NCBI GenBank assembly: GCA_036873755.1
Contig: JAVTVY010018942.1
Coordinates: forward strand, 17,287-81,286
Direction: 5' to 3'
DNA: 64,000 nucleotides
From: Hanleya hanleyi
Lineage: Eukaryota > Mollusca > Polyplacophora > Lepidopleurida > Hanleyidae
Each line of letters begins with the position of its first letter. Position 1 is the first letter of the stretch. The notes beneath the pieces are model-generated. The model was given only the letters and a program-made list of their open reading frames with translations. It searched no databases and was not told where the DNA came from. Made by a program: the position numbers and the translations under genes. Positions 57,073-64,000 of this stretch are shown in pieces.

Positions 57073-57600
57073 ATAAAATGGTCCCATTGGGTCGAGTGAG
57101 GTATCAAAGTGAAGCTTATGTGAAGGGGCATCTAATGGGCTGGGTGTGGGGTTGAAATATCGGCCTTCTGCGCATGCGCGGTGGCCGAAGGGTATGAAAA
57201 TAGCCTTTTTGGAGCTAGAGGAGCCCCTAGTGGACCGATGGGGTCGAGTGAGGTATCAATGTGAAGCATTCATGAAGGGGCATCTAATGGGCTGGGTGTG
57301 GGGTTGAAATAGCGGCCTTCTGCGCATGCGCGGTGGCCCAAGGGTATGCAAATAGCCGTGTTGGAGCTAGGGGAGCTACTAATGGTCCAATGGGGTCGAG
57401 TGAGGTATCAATGTGAAGCATTCATGAAGGGGCATCTAATGGACTCGGTGTGGGGTTGACATATCGGCATTCTGCGCATGCGAGGTGGCCCAAGGGTATG
57501 CAAATAGCCGTGTTGGAGCTAGGGGAGCTACTAATGGTCCAATGGGGTCGAGTGAGGTATCAAAGTGAAGCCTAGGTGAAGAGGCATTCAGGCAATGGGG
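57073..57600. repeat. 152-bp tandem repeat with TCTGCGCATGCG core
   Basis: Cores at about 57169, 57321 and 57473 are exactly 152 bp apart. Units share GGTCGAGTGAGGTATCAA, GGGGCATCTAATGG and GGAGCTAGGGGAGC. Confidence 0.85.
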
Positions 57601-57870
57601 TGGGTGCATGTAAAATTTTTCCTGAAAAAAAAAAAACGGAAAACGGACTTTATCGAAAAACCTGGGAAAATGCCTATATGGGGTATGGGTGGTATATAGG
57701 TCGCCGGGCTTAACGGGGCTCGCCTGTCAATAGAGTTATCTCCCCCTAGTTCCAGGGTGGGTGTATGTAAAAATTTTCCTGAAAAAAATACGGAACACGG
57801 ACTTTATTCTAAATTACGGGAAAATGCCTATATGGGGTATGGGAGGTATAGGACCATCCTGGGAAACCTA
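57601..57870. repeat. CGGACTTTA repeat block, second copy
   Basis: Two units with GGGTG.ATGTAAAA, ACGGACTTTAT and GGGAAAATGCCTATATGGGG; counterpart of 14045-14580. Confidence 0.7.
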
Positions 57871-58400
57871 CTTCTCAACATTTGCGGTATAGGTTGTGGG
57901 GTCTCGTTTTCTTAGTCTCGTCAAGACAAACATGATAAGAAGTGTCCCGGAGCGAAACGGTGAAATTTTTGAAAAAAGTCACCGAGCCCCATATAGGCCC
58001 ATACTGGGGTATAGGACCGATGTTTGTCCCCCTGGGAAACGTACTTCTATACATTTGCGGTAGGGGTGTGGGGTCTCGTTTTACTCGTCTCGTCATGTAG
58101 AACACGATAGGAAGTGTCCCCGTGCGAATCGGTGAAATTTTTGAAAAAGTACGATATAGCCCCATATAGACATATATATATAAATATATATTCCCATACT
58201 GGGGTATAGGACCGATGTTTGTTCCCCTGGGAAACACACTTCTATACATTTGCGGTAGGGTTGTGGGGTCTCGTTTTACTCGTCTCGACATTTAGAACAC
58301 GATGGGTAGGGTTGCGGAGCGAATTGGTGAAATTTTTGAAAAAAGTCACCAAGGCCTGGGTAGGCCCATTGCCCTATACTTCATGGCTATGGGTGTATAG
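57871..58400. repeat. GGTCTCGTTTTACTCGTCTC repeat block
   Basis: Three ~175-bp units (near 57895, 58070 and 58262) share TTTGCGGTA, GTGGGGTCTCGTTTT, ACACGAT and GGTGAAATTTTTGAAAAA. Counterpart of 14581-14890. Confidence 0.8.
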
Positions 58401-61130
58401 GGCCATACGGGGTGGACATGTTGGAGTCTAGGTGAGTCCCTAATGGTCCAATGGGGTCGAGTGAGGTCTTATTTTGAAGCTCTCGTGGAGGAGCACTTGA
58501 CTAGTGTATTGTTTGTTTTCAATAGTCTGCGCATGCGCAGCCTGGTCCGTAGTATAGAAAGTAAGCATGTTGGGGGTATGTGGGTGTGTGTTTGGGTTAG
58601 AGATGGGCTATTCACGGTTCGAATGGGTCGTGTGAGGTATCAATGTGAAGCTTGTGTGGGGTAGAGTCAGAATGGCGTGTTTCTAAACGCATGTCGCGTC
58701 AATATGCGCATGCGCAGTCTGGCCGTAGTAGAGAAATCCGGCATTTTGGGGGGTATGTGGGTGTGTGTTTGGGGTAGAGATGGACCCATATGGGTCCGAA
58801 TGGGTCGTGGAAGGTGTCAAAGTGAAGCTTGTGTGGGTTAGAGTCAGGATGGCGTGTTTTTAAGTGCAAGTCGCGTCAATCTGCGCATGCGCAGTTGGTT
58901 GTAGTAAGTAAAGTGGCCATTTTGGGGCAGTGAAGGAAGGTATTTGGGGTCGAGATGGGCTATTCACGGTTCGAATGCGTCCTGGAAGGTGTCATCTTGT
59001 AGTTCTCGGGGTGTACATTCCGATTTGAGGGATGTTCCCGTCATCTGTGACATCGGTACGAGTAGTAGCGAAAGTGGCCCTTTTCGGGCAGTACATGAAG
59101 GTATTTGGGGTCGAGATGGGCTATTCACGGTTCGAATGCGTCCTGGAAGGTGTCATCTTGTAGTTCTCGGGGTGTACATTCCGATTTAAGGGATGTCCCC
59201 GTCATCAGTGACGTCATCAGTGACGTCATCAGTACGAGTAGTAGCGAAAGGGGGCATTTTGGGTGCTATGTAGGGGTGTGTTTGGGGTAGAGATGGGCTA
59301 TTCATGGTTCGAATGGGTCGTGTGAGGTGTCAAAGTGAAGCTTGTGTGGGGTAGAGTCAGAATGGTGTGTTTTTGAATGCATGTCGCGTTAATCTGCGCA
59401 TGCGCAGTTGGTTGTAGTAAGTAGAGTGGCCATTTTGGGGCAGCGAAGGAAGTTATTTGGGGTCGAGATGGGCTAATCACGGTTCGAATGCGTCCTGAAA
59501 GGTGTCATCTTGTAGTTCTCGGGGTGTACACTCCGATTTGAGGGATGTTCGCGTCATCTGTGACGTCATCGGTGACTAGCGAAAGTGGCCATTTTCGGGC
59601 AGTACATGAAGGTATTTGGGGTCGAGATGGGCTATTCACGGTTCGAATGCGTCCTGGAAGGTGTCATCTTGTAGTTCTCGGGTGTACATTCCGATTTGAG
59701 GGATGTCCGCGTCATCTGTGACGTCATCGGTGACGTCATCGGTACGAGTAGTAGCGAAAGGGGGCATTTTGGGTGCTATGTAGGGGTGTGTTTGGGGTAG
59801 AGATGGACTATTCACGGTTCGAATGGGTCGTGGAAGGTGTCAAAGTGAAGCTTGTGTGGGTTAGAGTCAGAATGGTGTGTTTTGAAGTGCAAGTCGCGTT
59901 AATCTGCGCATGCGCAGTTGGTTGTAGTAAGTAAAGTGGCCATTTTGGGGCAGTACATGAAGGTATTTGGGGTCGAGATGGGCTATTCACGGTTCGAATA
60001 CGTCCTGGAAGGTGTCATTTTGTAGTTCTCGGGGTGTAGACCCTGATTTGAGGGATGTTCACGTCATCTGTGACGTCATCGATGACGTCATCAGTAGGAG
60101 TAATAGCCAAAGTGTGCATTTTGGGGCAGTACAGGAAGGTATTTGGTGTAGAGATGGACCATCCCTTATCCGATTGTGTCGTGGGAGGTGTCATTTTGTG
60201 GCTCTCGGGGTGTAGACCCCGATTTGGGGGGCTGTTCACAGCATCTGTGACGTCATTGGTGACGTCATCAGTACGAGTAGTAACGCATGTCGCGTCAATA
60301 TGTGCATGCGCAGTCTGGTCGTAGTAGAGAAATCAGGCATTTTGGGGGGTATGTGGGTGTGTGTTTGGGTTAGAGATGGACCGCTATGGGTTCGAATGGG
60401 TCGTGTGAGGTGTCAAAGTGAAGCTTGTGTGGGGTAGAGTCAGAATGGTGTGTTTTGAAGTGCAAGTCGCGTCAATCTGCGCATGCGCAGTTGGTTGTAG
60501 TAAGTAAAGTGGCCATTTTGGGGCAGTACATGAAGGTATTTGGGGTCGAGATGGGCTATTCACGGTTCGAATACGTCCTGGAAGGTGTCATTTTGTAGTT
60601 CTCGGGGTGTAGATCCTGATTTGAGGGATGTTCCCGTCATCTGTGACGTCATCGATGACGTCATCAGTAGGAGTAATAGCCAAAGTGAGCATTTTGGGGC
60701 AGTACAGGAAGGTATTTGGTGTAGAGATGGACCATCCCTTATCCGATTGTGTCGTGGGAGGTGTAATTTTGTAGCTCTCGGGGTGTAGACCCCGATTTGG
60801 GGGCTGTTCACAGCATCTGTGACGTCATTGGTGACGTCATCAGTACGAGTAGTAGCGAAAGTGTGCATTTTGGGGCAGTGCAGGAAGGTATTTGGGGTAG
60901 GGATGCTCTATTCTCAGTCCGAATGCGTCGTGGGAGGTGTCATCTTGTAGTTTTCGGCGTGCAGACCCCGATTTGAGGACTGTCCACAGCATCTGTGAAG
61001 TCATTGGTGACGTCATCAGTAGGAATAGTAGCGAAAGTGAGCCTTTTGGGGTAGTGAAGGATGTTATTTGGTGTAGAGATGGACCATCTGCGGTGCGAAT
61101 GCGTCATGGGAGGTGTCATCGTGTAGCAAC
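58401..61130. repeat. NRF1/CRE-motif array, right copy (~2.7 kb)
   Basis: Same unit vocabulary as 14891-16740. Perfect TGCGCATGCGCA at 58528, 58705, 58882, 59395, 59905 and 60478. TGACGTCA appears singly or in pairs near 59208, 59560, 59720, 60075, 60250, 60650, 60820 and 61007. Short repeats of 161 bp (58944 versus 59105) and a higher-order repeat of 573 bp (59967 versus 60540) are visible. Frames here are incidental. Confidence 0.85.
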
Positions 61131-61368
61131 GCCCACCAACACCATTCTTAATGCTTCAACGCCCTGGTGAAATAGCTCAGAATCTCTGATATTCCATGGA
61201 ATTGTCACTAATTCTTCGAAATGCAGTGATGCCCGTCAACGCCCGTCGTTACACCTTAACATTCTAACATAACGCCGTGATATAGTCCGGAGAGAGAACA
61301 ACAACAGCAACAACAACAAGGATGACACATGAGAGAACAACAACAACAAGAAGTTGTTTTCATATAGT
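61131..61368. other. Transition between array and zinc-finger genes
   Basis: Contains an (AAC)n-rich stretch at 61296-61352; otherwise unremarkable. Confidence 0.4.
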
Positions 61369-61423
61369 TTATTCTCCCCAATGTTACATCATACCCACGC
61401 TGGGGGGAGCCGCGTTGGGTATA
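61369..61423 (-). other. 3' stem-loop and polyadenylation signal of the tandem zinc-finger gene
   Basis: On the minus strand TATACCCA ... TGGGTATG form the stem (61423-61390), with an extra CGC/GCG inner pair. AATAAA follows at 61374-61369. It is equivalent to the structures at 16816 and 19479, but the sequence changes keep the pairing. Confidence 0.65.
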
Positions 61424-61439
61424 TTTACAATTCAAGAAG

Positions 61440-61560
61440 ATTCTTGTCCAATCAGAGGCCACCATTTGCAAGTTTCATATTCGTTCCTGTCCGTTAGATG
61501 TATTCTCGGCTACTCTTGTCCAATCAGAAGTCGCCATTTCAGAAAGTTGCATCTTCGGCC
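61440..61560. promoter_or_regulatory. Paired CCAATCAG motifs in the zinc-finger 3' region
   Basis: TCTTGTCCAATCAGAGGCC (61443) and TCTTGTCCAATCAGAAGTC (61514), each followed by GCCA.TT, about 71 bp apart. Confidence 0.4.
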
Positions 61561-61682
61561 ATGTTCGCTCTAAACCGTTTGTTCTAATCGCCATCGGGCA
61601 GGCCAGGATACCGTTGAGGCCACATATCCTCACATAGTTGTTTGGGCATTCTGAGTATCTATCAGTGCATGGATGAATACTT

Positions 61683-62601
61683 TCATCCGATGGGGATGGT
61701 GGTCAGTTTAACCACGAAGAACGTAACATTGGTCACCCTCTCCACTTGCCATTTTGTGTTGGGGCGTTGTTGTTGGGCCCATTCCAAACTATCCACGCTG
61801 TCAAGTTCCTTCAGCATCGTCTCCAGTGACGCACGATGAATAATGGTGAAAGGCTGGTCAAACACCCGGGTATTATTGCTGGGATAAAAGTAACGGAGCT
61901 GGTCTGTCTCTTTATGGCGAAGAATGTATCCAAAAGTGAGATTTAACTTGAAGGCTGTATCTTGGTCGTATGGCTTCCACGTAGCTACGTAGACGGATGT
62001 TTTCTTCCAACCGGAAATTATATAAGTCCAATATCGGGCGATGCCGATGAAAACAATGTCGGATCATGTACCAATGGCGTCGATACATCTCACGCACTGG
62101 ATGATCTTCGGGTAAGAGATCGCTGGGAACATCCACCGCATCTTCCAGAAAAGGTTCGATGTTGTCAGGCGTATGACGCGAAACCGTAACGGTGGAGTCC
62201 GGCTGGAAATCCAGGCTCTTCTGAACTGTGGGTACAGGCGGGCTCTCCGTCATCGCATCACCCGTGGCGTTCGTCTCCTCGGGCTTATCTTCACTGGGTC
62301 TGACCTTTTGCGGCTCCTCTTCAGTAGGAAGTTGTCGCCCAAATCGTAGAGACGGGACATGAATCAAACGCTGATGCCGTCTTAACTGACTGCGTCGTTT
62401 GAAGAGTTGACCACATTCATAACATTGTTCCTTCGCACCCTCGTGGAGTGAGCGTTCGTGGCGCAGTAAAGCATCTTCCCGATTAAATGACCGTGCGCAG
62501 ATTATACAAGTATGTCGTGCACCGTTGTGGGCGGAGGCCTCGTGGCGTCGTAAATTGTTTAGACGAGTAAATGACTTCTGGCAAGTTGTGCAAGTGAACA
62601 T
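61683..62601 (-). pseudogene. C2H2 zinc-finger element protein, tandem copy 1, single frameshift
   Basis: ATG at 62601. Three fingers: CTTCQKSFTRLNNLRRHEASAH, CIICARSFNREDALLRHERSLH and CYECGQLFKRRSQLRRHQRLIH, each C-x2-C-x12-H-x4-H (residues ~4-85). A Pro/Ser/Glu-rich linker follows (~86-175), then DHPVREMYRRHWYMIRHCFHRHRPI and the LRSYVEAI block. A deletion near 61970 shifts the frame; the rest (61683-61955: FDQPFTIIHRASLETML, RVTNVTFFVVKL) is intact in the next frame. The least damaged of the four copies. The TATA and MEF2-like boxes lie upstream at 62647-62681. Function presumed DNA binding only. Confidence 0.8.
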
Positions 62602-62646
62602 CTTGGTGGTGGACAGAGTGTCTGATGAAACGGCAAGGCCGCTTCC

Positions 62647-62681
62647 TTTTTATAGCACGCTAGCTGTTGATCTATTTTTAG
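62647..62681 (-). promoter_or_regulatory. TATA and MEF2-like boxes of tandem copy 1
   Basis: TATAAAAA (62654-62647) and CTAAAAATAG (62681-62672) on the minus strand, same spacing as in the other copies. Confidence 0.65.
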
Positions 62682-62777
62682 CACACTCAGTTCAACTACC
62701 TACCGGATGTAGGCTGTTTCTAATCGTCATCGGGCAGGCCAGGATACCGTTGAGGAAACATATCCTCAGATAATTGT

Positions 62778-63751
62778 TTATGCATTCTGAGCATCTTTCA
62801 GTGCATGGGTGAATACTTTCAGCCGATTGGGGTGGTGGGTCAGTTTAACCACGAAGAACGTAACATTGGTGACCCTCTCCACTATCCATTTGGTGTTGGG
62901 ACGCTGTTCATAGGCCCATTCCAAGGGATCCACAGTGTCCAGTTGGGCCAGCATCGTCTCTAGCGACGCCCGATTGGTGATTGTGAAAGCATGGTCGTAC
63001 ACTGGGTTGATGGCACTGGAATAGAAATAGCACAATTCGCGCGTCATCTTATGGCATAAGATGTAGCCAAATGCTACATTTAATGTGAAGGACGTAGGTT
63101 GATCATTGAAGATGGCTTCCACGTAGCTGCGTAGACGGACGAGGTCGGTCAGTCGGAAATTGTACAAGTCCAATATGGGCGATGACGGTGGAAGCAGTGT
63201 CGGATCATGGGCCAATGGCGTCGATATATCTCACTCACTGGATGATCTTCGGATAAGAGATCGCTGGGAACATCCACCGCATCTTCCAGAAAATGTTCGT
63301 TGTTGTCAGGCGTATGACTGAAAACAGTAATGCTAGGAACCGGCTGGATATCTAGGCTCTTCTGAGCTGTGGGTATAGGCGGGCTCTCCGCGATCGCATT
63401 ACCAGTGGCATTCTTCTCCCCGGGTTCATCTTGAGTGGATCTGTCCCTCCTGGGTGCCTCTTTAGTGGAAAGTTGTCCCTCATGCCATGGTGACGGACCA
63501 TGAATCAAACGCTCATGCCGTTTTAACTGACTGGGTCGTCTGGAGAGTTGACCACATTCTTCGCATGGACGCTTGGGTGGCCCATGAATTGAACGTTCAT
63601 GGCGCTGTAAATGATCTGGGCGCTGAAACGACAGTGTAGGCCTACATATCGTACAGCTATACCGGGCGGTTCCATCGTGCTTGGTAGCCCCATGGCGGCG
63701 CAAGTCATGCCGGCGAGTGAACGATTTCGAGCACGTAGTACAAGTGAACAT
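62778..63751 (-). pseudogene. C2H2 zinc-finger element protein, tandem copy 2, single frameshift
   Basis: ATG at 63751. Three fingers; finger 2 has two extra residues (from a 6-bp insertion giving GGCCTA near 63636) between its Cys and His pairs, which should distort it. The linker and RHWPMIRHCFHRHRP block run to about 63190. A one-base loss near 63180 shifts the frame; the remainder (DLYNFRLTDLVRLRSYVEAI ... RVTNVTFFVVKLTHHPN) continues to a stop at 62778. The 3' end joins the promoter of tandem copy 1, so the pair is a direct duplication with a unit of ~1.15 kb. Confidence 0.8.
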
Positions 63752-63796
63752 CTTGGTCGTTGACAGAGTGTCTGATGAAACGGTCAGGCCGTTTCC

Positions 63797-63831
63797 TTTT
63801 TATAGCAAGCTAGCTGTTGATCTATTTTTAG
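63797..63831 (-). promoter_or_regulatory. TATA and MEF2-like boxes of tandem copy 2
   Basis: TATAAAAA and CTAAAAATAG (63831-63822) on the minus strand, upstream of the ATG at 63751. Confidence 0.65.
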
Positions 63832-63839
63832 CACCATCA

Positions 63840-64000
63840 GTTCAACTTGGACGTCAGCGACAAGAACCCGGATGTAGGCGCGGACGTCATTGACAAGAGC
63901 TCGGATGTACAAGAACCCGGATGTATCCGGATGTGAATGCGCCTGATGCGTGTGAGGTCACTTTCGCTTCCGTTCACGTGACCGGAACTGACCTTTGACC
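63840..64000. promoter_or_regulatory. E-box/nuclear-receptor motif block at the window edge
   Basis: Small direct repeats of AAGAACCCGGATGTA are followed by TTCACGTGACCGGAACTGAC and CTTTGACC, the same motif set as at the palindrome centre (18131-18223). The element evidently continues past the window. Confidence 0.55.

Noticed and set aside
1..64000. tRNA, rRNA or snRNA genes
   Set aside because: No cloverleaf with A/B boxes or recognisable rRNA/snRNA core was found by eye; a tRNAscan/Infernal run would be decisive.

Overview
The window is animal nuclear DNA, gene-poor and dense in repeats. Two copies of a tail ending in GACGTTAAACC followed by a (CTCA)n or (CT)n microsatellite (near 11.3 and 48.7 kb), a hairpin repeat of the CTCCCCCAAC type (36.2 kb) and a GIY-YIG Penelope-like retroelement are all familiar from mollusc genomes. 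My best guess is a marine mollusc (inference). I recognise no bacterial-style operons, rRNA, tRNA or CRISPR.

0-13 kb: a minisatellite, a 27-bp tandem repeat and a short inverted-repeat element precede one convincing complete gene (5152-8580). It is a TATA-driven, intronless gene for a secreted or GPI-anchored protein made of five nearly identical 223-residue, 12-cysteine repeats. After it come three TIR/MITE-like elements.

13-20.8 kb: a composite mobile region. It has a block packed with CRE, E-box, nuclear-receptor DR1 and ETS motifs, then 28-bp and ~175-bp tandem repeats, then an array rich in TGCGCATGCGCA (NRF1-type) and TGACGTCA (CRE) sites. A ~4.1-kb near-perfect palindrome follows, whose arms each carry a decayed C2H2 zinc-finger gene in divergent orientation. 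The same blocks recur at 57-64 kb, largely in the same order, with two further tandem zinc-finger copies on the minus strand. All four zinc-finger copies carry a frameshift or have lost the start codon.

20.8-30 kb: inverted-repeat elements, including a 780-bp GACGTC-rich foldback element with a 6-bp target duplication, and the first two exons (25542 and 27867) of a secreted Gly/Arg-rich protein gene. A second 64-nt signal-peptide exon with the same splice phase lies at 49300, so the two are probably paralogues.

30-41 kb: five complete or truncated copies, in both orientations, of a repeat with CCTACGAAGTAG near each end, plus a sixth copy split by a 4.4-kb insertion. The insertion is a ~170-bp tandem repeat that is itself interrupted by a broken Penelope-like element (SGNH-like domain, RT, GIY-YIG).

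41-57 kb: a decayed Crypton-derived (DUF3504-like) tyrosine-recombinase relic interrupted by a 235-bp MITE, an 87-bp tandem repeat, a ~0.5-kb tandem repeat, several hairpins and a 4.06-kb candidate TIR element with TAA target duplications.

The only genes likely to be functional are the five-repeat secreted protein and the two split signal-peptide genes. Everything else reads as mobile or repetitive DNA, with a notable concentration of consensus transcription-factor sites inside the mobile elements.
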